From: Acidobacteriota bacterium
Lineage (GTDB): Bacteria; Acidobacteriota; Terriglobia; Bryobacterales; Bryobacteraceae
DNA: 64,000 nucleotides
NCBI GenBank assembly: GCA_016870995.1
Contig: VFZU01000013.1
Location: forward strand, 1 to 64,000
Reading direction: 5' to 3'
The translations under genes and the position numbers were made by a program. How positions within the stretch are numbered: position 1 is the stretch's first letter; each line of letters begins with the position of its first letter. The notes below the pieces were generated by a model. That model was given only the letters and a program-made list of their open reading frames with translations. It was not told the origin of the DNA and made no database searches. Positions 37,291 to 46,996 of this stretch are shown in pieces.

Positions 37291-39204
37291 ATGATTCGTA
37301 TTGCCATAGTTGCGGCATTCTGTTTCGCCATTTGTTTGTATGGCCAATCAAAAGAGGGAGATGTCGCCAATGCCGCCTACGCGCATTTGAACGCTGGGCG
37401 CCTGTTAGAGGCGCGACAATCCTTTGAGGCTTCTCTTGCGGCCGATCCCCGTCAGCTTGAGGTCCGCCTCGATTATGCGTATCTACTACTGAAGCTCGGC
37501 GAGACGGAATCTGGGCGCGATGAGCTGAAGCGTGTCCTTGCCCAAAAGCCCGATGACGAGAGGCTCATGCTCGAGTACGCCTATCTCGCCTTTGAAACCG
37601 GCAAGCGACCTGAAGCCTTTGAGCTGTTTATTCGTTTAAAACTTGCGAAAGATGAATCGATCCGGTCGCAAGCCGCTAGCACCTTTGCTCGTCTCGACTC
37701 CGAATTAAAACTTTCGATCGAACGCTGGCGGGAAGCCGCGGCCAAATCGCCCGATAGCTACAGCGTCCATGAGGAGCTTGCTCGATTGCTGGAAGAGCGC
37801 AACGCCTGGGTTGAAGCAGCTGCCGAATACCGTATTGCGTTTGGTCTCAAGCCCGACAAGCGTCGCTTTCTGCTCGACATTGCCCGGGTTGAACTTGAGG
37901 CGGTCCGTCCTGATTATGCAAGTGCTGCCATCATTGCCGCATCTCGCGGAACGCCGGCAATGGTTGCTGAAGAAGCACGCGAGTTTCTTCCAGCACGATA
38001 TCCCTACGTGTATGAATTCGAGCTGGCCATTCAGATGGATCCTCTCAATGTTGCACTTCGCCGGGAGCTCGGCTTTCTGTTGCTGAAAATGAATCGCGAG
38101 CGCGAAGCCGTTGCTGTGTTTGAGGCGCTTCTGAAGTTGGCTCCCGATGATGCTCTCGCGATTGCTCAATTGGCCTTTCTGCGCGTCAATCGTCCAGCTG
38201 CGCCACCAGTTGATAACGGCCTTACCGCGGTGAAAGAACTTGCCGACAAGAGCTTCGAGAGAGGTTATCTCAAAGATGCGCTCAAGTATCTCGAACAGCT
38301 GCATGAATCGAATCCCGACGACGCCGCCACCACGCTTCGCCTCGGTTGGACCTACAACATGCTCAAGCTGGATCGCGATGCGGTGCGGTGCTTTGACACT
38401 GCGCGCCGAAGCACTGATTCCAAGATCGCGGCTGAAGCCGATCAGGCGTATCGCAGCCTTAGTCCATCGCTGGCGCCCGTACGCACGACAGTCTGGATGC
38501 TGCCGTTCTATTCATCCCGTTGGCGCGAAGGATTTGCTTATTCCCAGATCAAGGCTGAGTTCCGCTTGCCTTTCACCAAGCTGCGTCCTTATCTGTCCAC
38601 TCGCTTTATTGGCGACATGAATTTCAATAGTGGTCTCTTGCGCGGACCTGCAGGCCAGGTCACTCCTGGTGGACTCAGCGAAAATGCTGTGGTCACGGCG
38701 GTGGGTGTTGCTACTCCCCGGTCGCACAACCTGATGGCCTGGGGAGAGGCTGGTGGTTCCTGGCAGTACTTTGCCCAACGAAATGGCACTGCCACGATCC
38801 GGTCTGACTTCAGGGGTGGCGTCAACTTTGCGCGTGGCTTTGGTGCTGCAAACTTTTCGAGTGAAGGCGGGTGGTTTGCTGTAACGACTGCCGACGCTGT
38901 CTATCTGAGCCGCTTCAACAACAACACACTTTTCTACAGCCAGAATCGGGTTGGCTATCACCCCGATGGTTCGGCTCTGCAGTTCTACATCAATCTCAAT
39001 CTCACCACTGATGTGCAGCGTATGGACTGGGCGAACTATTTTGAAATCGGCCCTGGCGTCCGCTGGCAGGCGCCTGGCCTGCCCAGGTCGCTTTATCTCT
39101 TTGCCGATTTCATCTACGGTCGCCACATGCTGAAGGGCGACCCTTCACGTGCACGCAAGTTCACCGATTTTCGGGCAGGAGTCTGGTATGCGTTTACTCG
39201 TTAG
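37291..39204 (+). CDS. TPR protein with C-terminal outer-membrane beta-barrel-like domain
   Basis: Signal peptide, several TPR units (ALAAQ/ALKYLEQL...ATTLRLGWTYNML), C-terminal aromatic-rich strands ending RKFTDFRAGVWYAFTR. Confidence 0.72.
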   Translation: MIRIAIVAAFCFAICLYGQSKEGDVANAAYAHLNAGRLLEARQSFEASLAADPRQLEVRLDYAYLLLKLGETESGRDELKRVLAQKPDDERLMLEYAYLAFETGKRPEAFELFIRLKLAKDESIRSQAASTFARLDSELKLSIERWREAAAKSPDSYSVHEELARLLEERNAWVEAAAEYRIAFGLKPDKRRFLLDIARVELEAVRPDYASAAIIAASRGTPAMVAEEAREFLPARYPYVYEFELAIQMDPLNVALRRELGFLLLKMNREREAVAVFEALLKLAPDDALAIAQLAFLRVNRPAAPPVDNGLTAVKELADKSFERGYLKDALKYLEQLHESNPDDAATTLRLGWTYNMLKLDRDAVRCFDTARRSTDSKIAAEADQAYRSLSPSLAPVRTTVWMLPFYSSRWREGFAYSQIKAEFRLPFTKLRPYLSTRFIGDMNFNSGLLRGPAGQVTPGGLSENAVVTAVGVATPRSHNLMAWGEAGGSWQYFAQRNGTATIRSDFRGGVNFARGFGAANFSSEGGWFAVTTADAVYLSRFNNNTLFYSQNRVGYHPDGSALQFYINLNLTTDVQRMDWANYFEIGPGVRWQAPGLPRSLYLFADFIYGRHMLKGDPSRARKFTDFRAGVWYAFTR

Positions 39205-41095
39205 CTTTGTTTGTTTATCGCTTCACGCGCAGACTTATTCAAACACTGCAAACAAGCCTGGTTGGGATAGCGTGCTCACTTCGCTTGGCCTGGTTGCAAC
39301 CGATTCTGCCGATGCAAAGGTACTTGTTGGCGCCACTGCAGTCACACCGGGAAAGCTCGTCGTGCTCGAAGGCCATTCCGCGCTTGCGGCTAGTTTGGGC
39401 ATCACACCTTCCGGCCAACAAGTCGAAATTCGTCAGATCCGCGATACGGCTAGCCCCGAACTGCCTATCGTCTGGCAGTCTCCGCTCTTGATCGATCAGG
39501 CCACTGTTGATGCCGCCTGGACGGTCCGCGCTCGTGACCGTTGGTCCAACTCCCCCGTGCTCGCCACACGCTCTGGAGCGATTTGGACTGCGACGCCCAT
39601 TGGCCAGTCTGGTTACGAGCGTTACCCTTTTCTGCCTCAGGCTCTGCTTGCGGCTGGCCTCGATGCCCCCGTTCGTGCACAGGGCCTTTGGGCCTTTTTC
39701 GACGCGGGTTTTCGCCAACGGGCCGACCTGCGGCATCTTGTGACTCAGTGGAAGGCCGCGGGTCTCGGTGGTATTCATGTCACCAGTTGGCAGTTTGACG
39801 ATGCTAGCCCTGAGCGCGCCGCCTGGCTCAAAAATCTCATTGATCTCTGCCATGAAAATCTGATTGTGGTCTACGCATGGGTGGAGCTGCCGCACGTCAG
39901 CGAGCACTTCTGGCAGCAGTATCCCCAATGTCGCGAACGGACGGCCAGCGGTATGGAGGCCAGCCTCGATTGGCGGCGCCTGATGACACTCGTTGATCCT
40001 AAGTGCTCCCAGCTGGCCGAAGACAACATTCTCGCCCTCTTGCGCCGATTCGATTGGGACGGTGTCAACCTCGGCGAACTCTATTTTGAATCGCTCGAAG
40101 GCCACCTGAACCCGGCTCGCTTCACGCCCTTTCATGATTCCGTTCGCGCTGAATACAAGCAACTCCATGGCCGCGATCCACTTGATGACCTCAAGAGGGA
40201 CGGCCTCGCGACTCTGCTTGAATATCGCGCCAATCTTGCCGCGCGCTTGCAATCCGACTGGCTCGCCAAGCTTGAAGTCATTCGCCGCGAGCGCCCCGGT
40301 TTCGACATCGTCGTCACCCACATTGACGATCGTTTCGACACCCGCATGCGCGATGCTCTTGGTGCAGATGCCGCGCGGATTCTCCGATCGACAGAAGGGC
40401 AGGAAACCGGCTTTCTTGTCGAAGACCCCGCTACCGTCTGGCATCTCGGCCCGGCCCGATACCGCGAGATCCGAAAGCGCTACGAGTCTCTTACTTCAGA
40501 ACATGCCCGCCTCTCGATCGATATCAATATCGTCGACCGCTATCAGGATGTTTACCCCACCCGCCGCCAAACCGGCGCTGAACTGGCACAGCTCGTGCAT
40601 GAGGCCGCGGCTGCATTCGATCAGGTCGCTCTCTATTTTGAATATTCGCTGCGCCCCGTCGATCTCCCGCTGCTTGGGCTTGCTGCTGCTCGGCTCACGG
40701 CCTGGCGGCAATCGAACGATGGCGTCGAGGTGACTTTGGCAGCTCCCGCCATGGTGCGCTGGCAAGGCCCGGCGTTGGTGAATGGAATTCCCTGGCCATT
40801 GGCAGATGGCGCGCACCTCCATCTCCCTGCGGGCAATTGGCGCATCGAACGGGCCGCTGCGTATCCTGTGAATCGCATCGTCGACCTCAATGTGAGGCTG
40901 GAAGGGGTTGAACTCGCCCAAGGCGAATACACGATTCGCTACACGTCCCGCACTACCGGAACTCTGCTTGTAGAGACCGCATTAGGCCGCGAGCGGCGCA
41001 CGCTCCCGCGCGGCGGCGGGGTGTTCACGCTTAGCGCGAAGCCACTTCCGTTTTCGGTTGAGAGTAATTCAGTGCAACTTCGTCCCCAGCGCTAA
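39188..41095 (+). CDS. Secreted TIM-barrel glycosidase-like protein (GH10-like / PgaB C-terminal-like)
   Basis: QWKAAGLGGIHVTSWQFDD, HENLIVVYAWVELPHVSEHFW, FDWDGVNLGELYFE, FDIVVTHIDDRFDT; start codon overlaps the preceding gene. Confidence 0.6.
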   Translation: MRLLVSFVCLSLHAQTYSNTANKPGWDSVLTSLGLVATDSADAKVLVGATAVTPGKLVVLEGHSALAASLGITPSGQQVEIRQIRDTASPELPIVWQSPLLIDQATVDAAWTVRARDRWSNSPVLATRSGAIWTATPIGQSGYERYPFLPQALLAAGLDAPVRAQGLWAFFDAGFRQRADLRHLVTQWKAAGLGGIHVTSWQFDDASPERAAWLKNLIDLCHENLIVVYAWVELPHVSEHFWQQYPQCRERTASGMEASLDWRRLMTLVDPKCSQLAEDNILALLRRFDWDGVNLGELYFESLEGHLNPARFTPFHDSVRAEYKQLHGRDPLDDLKRDGLATLLEYRANLAARLQSDWLAKLEVIRRERPGFDIVVTHIDDRFDTRMRDALGADAARILRSTEGQETGFLVEDPATVWHLGPARYREIRKRYESLTSEHARLSIDINIVDRYQDVYPTRRQTGAELAQLVHEAAAAFDQVALYFEYSLRPVDLPLLGLAAARLTAWRQSNDGVEVTLAAPAMVRWQGPALVNGIPWPLADGAHLHLPAGNWRIERAAAYPVNRIVDLNVRLEGVELAQGEYTIRYTSRTTGTLLVETALGRERRTLPRGGGVFTLSAKPLPFSVESNSVQLRPQR

Positions 41096-42389
41096 TACCG
41101 GTTTCGATGACAACCTGAGTCTGATTCATCGAGCCCGTTTTTACTTCTCGCTTCACAAAGTTTGCACCTTGCTTGGCAAACACGAAAGTTTTGCCGTCTT
41201 CTTCGTGAATCGCGCCACGCGGCACCATGACTGCTTTCTCTACACTGGTTGCCGTTAGCACTTCAGCTGCCGCTGATAGATCGGGAATCAGCTTCGGATC
41301 AAAACCATCGATGGCCACTCGCACGGGGATCGTGCGAATGAAGCTCTGTTGACGGCCCCCGGCTACAGCCAGTGCGCCGACAGAGTATAAGTGCCCCTTC
41401 ATCGTCATCCCAGGGAAAGCATCCACAGTAATCGTTGCGGTTTCGCCAATCCGGAACTGGCTTACTTCCGTCTGATTGATCGAGCCTTCCAGCTGCATGC
41501 TCTTCGGGTCGACAATTTTCATCGCGACTTGACCCGGCGTGACGATGTCGCCCATCTTGATGGTGTCGTTTTCGCCACCGCGGAACATCGGTTGAACTAC
41601 CGCCAGGCCGTCCATCGCCGCCGACACCACAAACTTCTTCAAGTCTGCTTTGTGGCGATCCCGGTGGCGGGCGTGACGCTCCATGGTGAACCGCAAAATT
41701 TTCATCTCAGAAGCCTGCGACTGTTTCTTCAGATCGATGTCCTTCAGCAACTCGTTGTACTTGGCTTCTGCTTCTTCAACCGCAAGCTGCAATACTTCTT
41801 GGTCGAGGGCCGTGCGGAGTTCCTTTGCTTTCGCGTCGAGCCGCACCTTGTCGAGTTCCGACTTGGCCACGCGGACATTCTGCATCAGGTTCTCCATGTC
41901 GAGTGCCTGCTCTGCCTTACGCTTTTCGATGTCGCCCAAAGCTTGCATCACGGTCGCGTGCACATCGTCCACGTGATCCTGCAAAGACTGTCCATCGATC
42001 TCAAGGACAACCTGCCCTTTTTTCACCATCGAACCGCTTGCGACCATTTTCAAAATCGTCATCGGCCGGTTTCCTTCGGGCCCGGTCAGCTTGGGCACCG
42101 TGATGTTGGCAAAGTTCCGCGCCGTCGTCACACCGGTGACTCGCACTGTGTGGTGTAGCGGGGCCACCCGCGCCTTTACGGTGCGCACTGCCGGGATTGC
42201 AGCCAGGCGCTCCGCCTGTTGTTCTGCCGCGTAATATCGCCATGCCGCCACGCTCGCCACCAGCAACACCAACAGCCCGACCCACACCATCCACCCACGA
42301 TTCGGGCTGGATTCTTCAGGCGCAGGCACCAAAACCGGCTTTTTTGCCGGGTCTTGTGGATTCGGGACTGGGTTCAAAATGGCGGACAT
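41031..42389 (-). CDS. HlyD-type periplasmic adaptor (efflux RND/ABC adaptor)
   Basis: Single N-terminal TM, lipoyl/barrel pattern (MVKKGQVVLEIDGQSLQDHVDD..., VTPGQVAMKIVDPKSMQLEGSINQTEVSQFRIGETATITVDAFPG), long coiled coil. Confidence 0.85.
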   Translation of the reverse strand: MSAILNPVPNPQDPAKKPVLVPAPEESSPNRGWMVWVGLLVLLVASVAAWRYYAAEQQAERLAAIPAVRTVKARVAPLHHTVRVTGVTTARNFANITVPKLTGPEGNRPMTILKMVASGSMVKKGQVVLEIDGQSLQDHVDDVHATVMQALGDIEKRKAEQALDMENLMQNVRVAKSELDKVRLDAKAKELRTALDQEVLQLAVEEAEAKYNELLKDIDLKKQSQASEMKILRFTMERHARHRDRHKADLKKFVVSAAMDGLAVVQPMFRGGENDTIKMGDIVTPGQVAMKIVDPKSMQLEGSINQTEVSQFRIGETATITVDAFPGMTMKGHLYSVGALAVAGGRQQSFIRTIPVRVAIDGFDPKLIPDLSAAAEVLTATSVEKAVMVPRGAIHEEDGKTFVFAKQGANFVKREVKTGSMNQTQVVIETGISAGDEVALNYSQPKTEVASR

Positions 42390-42499
42390 TGGAGCCTCGT
42401 TTGATTGGAGCGTTCGGACAATTCTATGTTACTAGACGTTCCCCTAAAGCTGAAGGCGCACAAGTTGCGCAAATCGTTACCTGTATACTCATCTAGATC

Positions 42500-43753
42500 G
42501 TGTCCGATTCCCCCGAAGAAATCCGTTTCCGCTGGCTCGCGCTATGGGCCGCCATGCTCGGCTTCATGCTCGACGCCATGGACGTCCTTCTCTATTCCTT
42601 CGCTTTGCAGAGCATTCGCGCGGAATTTGGCCTCACTAATGAGCAGGCTGGGCTCGTTTTCACCTATACGCTTGTGGCTTCTGCCTTCGGCGGCATCCTA
42701 AGCGGCCTCGCCGCTGACCGATTCGGTCGCCAGCGTACTCTGATTGCCACCATCCTGCTTTACTCGTTCGCCTCTGGCGGCAGCGCTACTTCTTCGAGCC
42801 TCACCGAATTGCTCTTCTGGCGCTCGCTGGTTGGACTCGGGTTGGGTGCCGAATGGAGTGCCGGGGCGGTGTTGGTCGCTGAATATTGGCCGAGTGAAAA
42901 ACGCGCCCGCGCCATCTCGCTCATGCAGAGCGGTTGGGCGATCGGATATATTCTCGCCGCGATTGTCGCCGCCACTGTGTTGCCCTCTTACGGCTGGCGC
43001 GCCATGTTCTGGATTGGTGTGCTGCCTGCTCTGCTTACCGTCTGGATCCGTCGCAACGTACCCGAGCCTCCGGTTTGGGTGAACCGCACCGAGCCCGCTG
43101 GTAGCTTCTTTGAGATCTTCCGCGGCCCCCGGCTGCGCATCACGCTTGTCGCCACGGCCCTCGCCACCACGGTGCTGTTCGCCTATTGGGGCGTGTTCAC
43201 CTGGCTGCCCGGGTTCCTAGCCGCCCCCAAATCTGCTGGTGGTGCGGGTTTTGGCATCGTGAAGACCAGCGGCTGGATCATTGCGATGCAGGTGGGTGCC
43301 TTCGCCGGTTACAACTGCTTCGGCCTGCTGGCCGATCGTCTCGGCCGCCGGACTGCATTCGCCATATACGTCGTTGCCGCCGCAATCATGACTTTTGCCT
43401 ACGGCAGTGCCCCACGCTGGGCGGGCGATAATGCCCCGACGGTTTTGCTGATCGCCGGTCCCCTGCTTGGCTTCTTTGGCACCGGCTTCTTCGCTTTGTT
43501 CGGCACGATGCTCGCCGAGCTTTATCCGACTGCGGTTCGCGGAGCAGGTCAGGGCTTTGTTTACAATTTCGGTCGCGGATTAAGCGCTCTTGCTCCGCTG
43601 ACGGTTGGTGCTGTCGCTGATAAGAGCGGCCTCGATCTCGCACTGGTACTCAATGCCTGCTACTTCCTCGCTGGCGCCGCCCTGGTGTTCTTCCTGCCAG
43701 AAACCAAGGGCAGAGAACTGACATCTCAGCTTCCTGTGAACTCTGGCAACTGA
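42500..43753 (+). CDS. MFS transporter (AAHS/sugar-acid-porter-like)
   Basis: 12-TM pattern; GLAADRFGRQRTLI, GLGLGAEWSAGAVLVAEYWPSEKRARAISLMQSGWAIG. Confidence 0.9.
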   Translation: MSDSPEEIRFRWLALWAAMLGFMLDAMDVLLYSFALQSIRAEFGLTNEQAGLVFTYTLVASAFGGILSGLAADRFGRQRTLIATILLYSFASGGSATSSSLTELLFWRSLVGLGLGAEWSAGAVLVAEYWPSEKRARAISLMQSGWAIGYILAAIVAATVLPSYGWRAMFWIGVLPALLTVWIRRNVPEPPVWVNRTEPAGSFFEIFRGPRLRITLVATALATTVLFAYWGVFTWLPGFLAAPKSAGGAGFGIVKTSGWIIAMQVGAFAGYNCFGLLADRLGRRTAFAIYVVAAAIMTFAYGSAPRWAGDNAPTVLLIAGPLLGFFGTGFFALFGTMLAELYPTAVRGAGQGFVYNFGRGLSALAPLTVGAVADKSGLDLALVLNACYFLAGAALVFFLPETKGRELTSQLPVNSGN

Positions 43754-44445
43754 GCCATCACCGACGAACGCAACTGCTTCACAGCGTCATACAACTGCTC
43801 GAAGCTGTCTACTACGTACAGACGGTTCTGATAGCGGTCGATCTCAAACGGCGTCGCAATGACTTCCTTCAAGTCGAACGGTCTCCGCTCCACCGCGCTC
43901 GAATGCAATGCGTGATCCAGTTCGCCCAGGCTCGACATCACGCCGCTGCCATAGGCCTTCAGCGTACCGCCGCAATCCATCAATCCGAATTCGATTGTGT
44001 ACCAGAAGAACCGGGCCAAAGCGCCAGACACACGCTCGTCGTCATGCATCTGTTCGGCGAGGGCACCGAAGCTCGCCAGCGTATCGGCGAACACGCGATT
44101 GGTATGCATTGGCACGTGGCCAGCCACATCGTGAAACAGGTCCGGCTCGGGCAGATAATCCATCTGATCTTCTCGCCGCACCTTCGTTACCGTTGGGAAC
44201 TGCCGCCGGCGTAAATGTGCAAAGAAGTCCACCGCCGGCATGTATCCATCGACCGCAATCGCTTGAAATCCCGTGAGTGGTGCCAACCGCTGATTGATGT
44301 CAGAGAGCGACGGCGCCCTGCCTGGCTCCAGATTCAGCGCCGCAAGCCCATCCAGAAAAACGGGCGTCGCCCCAGACTTCCATCGCGGCAGCATCCGCTC
44401 GTAGAGCCGCTGCCAGATCGCATGTTCCGCCTTCGTGTAATTCAT
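43726..44445 (-). CDS. phhA: Aromatic amino acid hydroxylase (phenylalanine 4-monooxygenase-like)
   Basis: PEPDLFHDVAGHVPMHTNRVFADTLASFG (iron ligands HDxxGH), FWYTIEFGLM; start at MNYTKAEH. Confidence 0.85.
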   Translation of the reverse strand: MNYTKAEHAIWQRLYERMLPRWKSGATPVFLDGLAALNLEPGRAPSLSDINQRLAPLTGFQAIAVDGYMPAVDFFAHLRRRQFPTVTKVRREDQMDYLPEPDLFHDVAGHVPMHTNRVFADTLASFGALAEQMHDDERVSGALARFFWYTIEFGLMDCGGTLKAYGSGVMSSLGELDHALHSSAVERRPFDLKEVIATPFEIDRYQNRLYVVDSFEQLYDAVKQLRSSVMAQLPEFTGS

Positions 44446-44474
44446 GAGGCAAGATGTCTCCTGCCTCCTGTGTA

Positions 44475-44501
44475 CCAAAAAACACCACCTTGCAGTGGTG
44501 C
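44475..44501 (-). terminator. Rho-independent terminator, minus strand
   Basis: Minus strand reads CACCAC-TGCAAG-GTGGTG-TTTTTT, directly after the stop of the 44502-45368 gene. Confidence 0.88.
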
Positions 44502-45368
44502 TTATATAGCCGACAGCCCGCGCAGGTTCCAGCCGCAGATCGTAGAACCAAGCATTTTGTTGCCATCCGGCCCCGGCCAATGCGTCTCAAGGCTCAGGGA
44601 ACCCCGATACCCATCTGCCACCAGCGCTGCAACTTGCCCCTTCCAATCCACGTGTCGCGAGCCGACCGGGCCCCACACCGGCTTGTGACCTTCCATGTGG
44701 CAATCCTTCACGTGTACATGCGCGATGCGGTCTTTCGGCAGCAGCCCGTAGCCATGAGGAAACGGCTCTTCGCCAGCTACCAGTGCATTTGCCGGATCCC
44801 ATACCAGCTTGAGATTCGGATGCACCACGCGCTCCAGAATTGCCTTCGATTCTTCCGCAGTCCCGATATGGCAGGCATGTTCGTTTTCAATGCCGATAAT
44901 CACGTTTTGCTTGGCGGCCTTGTCGGCCAGGTCCGTCAACGCACTGACGACTGCTTCAAAGCAGGCCTCTGGCTCCACGGTGCGCCAGTAGCTGAACACG
45001 CGGATGATCTTGGCACCCGTCAATTCACAAAGCCGGAACGCCCGGTCGAGCAATCTCGGCTGATCGTCAAAGGTGTGCTTCGAATTAAAAATGTCCTGTT
45101 GGAAACGCGTATCCACAGCCGGGCCATTGGGCAGCACGCACTTCAAGATCGGCGAAGCAATTCCGAGAATCGAAACTCCCTTGGCCGCGCAAAGATCCCG
45201 CGCCCGCAGCACTTCCTCGTCGCTCAAGTCCATGATGTTCTTGCCGAACACGACGCGCAATTCCGCGCCGGTCATTCCAATCGAAGCCATCGGCTCCAGA
45301 GCCGCCTCCAGATCGGTGGGCGAAAATTCATCGGTGATTGCCGCAATGGGCAGCTTCAGTTCGTTCAT
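44502..45368 (-). CDS. Sugar phosphate isomerase/epimerase (xylose isomerase-like TIM barrel)
   Basis: IGIENEHACHIGTAEESKAILERVVHPNLKLVWDPANALV, HVHVKDCHMEGHKPVWGPVGSRHVDW. Confidence 0.88.
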   Translation of the reverse strand: MNELKLPIAAITDEFSPTDLEAALEPMASIGMTGAELRVVFGKNIMDLSDEEVLRARDLCAAKGVSILGIASPILKCVLPNGPAVDTRFQQDIFNSKHTFDDQPRLLDRAFRLCELTGAKIIRVFSYWRTVEPEACFEAVVSALTDLADKAAKQNVIIGIENEHACHIGTAEESKAILERVVHPNLKLVWDPANALVAGEEPFPHGYGLLPKDRIAHVHVKDCHMEGHKPVWGPVGSRHVDWKGQVAALVADGYRGSLSLETHWPGPDGNKMLGSTICGWNLRGLSAI

Positions 45369-46996
45369 TTCTCTATCAGTTTCTCAGAGTCTTCTCGAAT
45401 CACATAGCGCTTCCGCCCAGCGACATTCTGAAACCGTTGCTTCTTGCCGTTTGGCCATTCGACTTCGATCAATTTCGCCGCCGCTTCCTGGTTCAATCCA
45501 AAGTGCAGAGCCAAATCGGACTGACTCAGATAACTCGAGCCGGATCGGACCATCTGCCATTGCTTTGCCGCGCCAGTATCCACGCGCACCACAGCGCCCA
45601 GCGCAGACCGATTCGACGTTACACCTTCCAGCTTCAGCTCAAGCCAGCTGAGCCTGTTGCCGCCTTCATTCTTGAAGAACGACACCGGCCCGTGATTGTT
45701 GTTGATCACGATGTCGAGATCGCCGTCACGATCGTAATCCGCATAAGCCGCCCCGCGCGCCACTATCCGCTTCATCAGATCTGCCCCGCGGCTGCGCGAT
45801 ACATCTTCAAATCCGCCCTTGCCCGTGTTGCGAAACAACAGCGGTGCCTGCCGGAACGATACCTTGGGTTGCACCCGGTTGATCTCTTCGTCGATGTGTC
45901 CGTTCGCCGCGAAGATATCGAGCCACCCGTCGTTATCGAAATCGAAAAAGAACACGCCAAAGGCCAGGCTCAACAAGCTGGCCTTGCCGATGGTTCTGCG
46001 GGGTGCTTCATCGACAAACAATCCTCGCCCCTCGTTGTGATAAAGCCCCAGCATCTGATTCGAGAAATTTCCCACCAACAAATGCGGCCGGCCTGAGCGG
46101 TCATAATCTGCCGCATCGACGCCCATTGCGCCGCGCGCGACGCCATCCTCACCAAATGCAATTCCTGCCGCCACGGCTTCCTCGCTAAAGGTTCCGTTCT
46201 TGTTGTTGCGGTACAGCTTGTTCGGCTGTGTGTCGTTGGCGCTGAAGATGTCCGGCCATCCGTCGCCGTTGTAGTCGAACACGGCCACTCCCAGCGTTTT
46301 TGACGTTGGATCTCCGAGGCCTGCCTTCTGCGTTGCGTCTTCAAACTTGCCGCTGCCGAGATTCCGGTACAGCTTCACGCTCTGCCCCTTGTACGATTCC
46401 GGTGTGCAATAGCTCTTGGTTGATCCATCGAGAGAGCAGAACAAATCCCTCTTGGCCTCCCATCTCACATAGTTCCCTACAAACACGTCGGCCTTGCCAT
46501 CTTTGTCGTAGTCGAGCCATGCCGCGCTCGTGCCGAAGGCCTTGTTGTTGATCCCCGCTGTCGCTGTCACATCCTTGAACTTGAAGTTCCCCTCGTTGTG
46601 CAGCAACTTGTCGCCGTCGAGCGAACTGATGTACAAATCTTCTCGCCCGTCGTTGTCATAATCTGCGGCGGCTCCGCCCATTGCGTACTTCTCGACATCG
46701 AGACCGCTGCCGAGGGTCACGTTCGTGAACGTGCCATTGCGGTTGTTCTTGTAGAGCGCGCTCAGCGGCTTGCGTCCCCGAGGAGACCAGTCCCGCGAGT
46801 TCAATAAAAGCAGGTCTGTCCAACCATCCCCATCGGCGTCGAACCAGACCACGCCGCTGCCCATCGTCTCAGGCAGCCACTTCTTCCCAGCCCGTCCGGA
46901 GTTGTGGGTAAATTTCACTCCCGCCTCAACACTTGCCTCGCGAAACGACTCCGCCGCCAGCGGCAACGCCAAACACAACACCACCAAACTCTTCAT
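45365..46996 (-). CDS. CRTAC1-family protein (FG-GAP/VCBS repeats + ASPIC/UnbV)
   Basis: Repeated D-x-D-x-DGxxD motifs (WFDADGDGWTDLLL, DYDNDGREDLYI, DYDRDGDLDIVI) and C-terminal SWLELKLEGVTSNRSALGAVVRVDTG. Confidence 0.9.
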   Translation of the reverse strand: MKSLVVLCLALPLAAESFREASVEAGVKFTHNSGRAGKKWLPETMGSGVVWFDADGDGWTDLLLLNSRDWSPRGRKPLSALYKNNRNGTFTNVTLGSGLDVEKYAMGGAAADYDNDGREDLYISSLDGDKLLHNEGNFKFKDVTATAGINNKAFGTSAAWLDYDKDGKADVFVGNYVRWEAKRDLFCSLDGSTKSYCTPESYKGQSVKLYRNLGSGKFEDATQKAGLGDPTSKTLGVAVFDYNGDGWPDIFSANDTQPNKLYRNNKNGTFSEEAVAAGIAFGEDGVARGAMGVDAADYDRSGRPHLLVGNFSNQMLGLYHNEGRGLFVDEAPRRTIGKASLLSLAFGVFFFDFDNDGWLDIFAANGHIDEEINRVQPKVSFRQAPLLFRNTGKGGFEDVSRSRGADLMKRIVARGAAYADYDRDGDLDIVINNNHGPVSFFKNEGGNRLSWLELKLEGVTSNRSALGAVVRVDTGAAKQWQMVRSGSSYLSQSDLALHFGLNQEAAAKLIEVEWPNGKKQRFQNVAGRKRYVIREDSEKLIEK

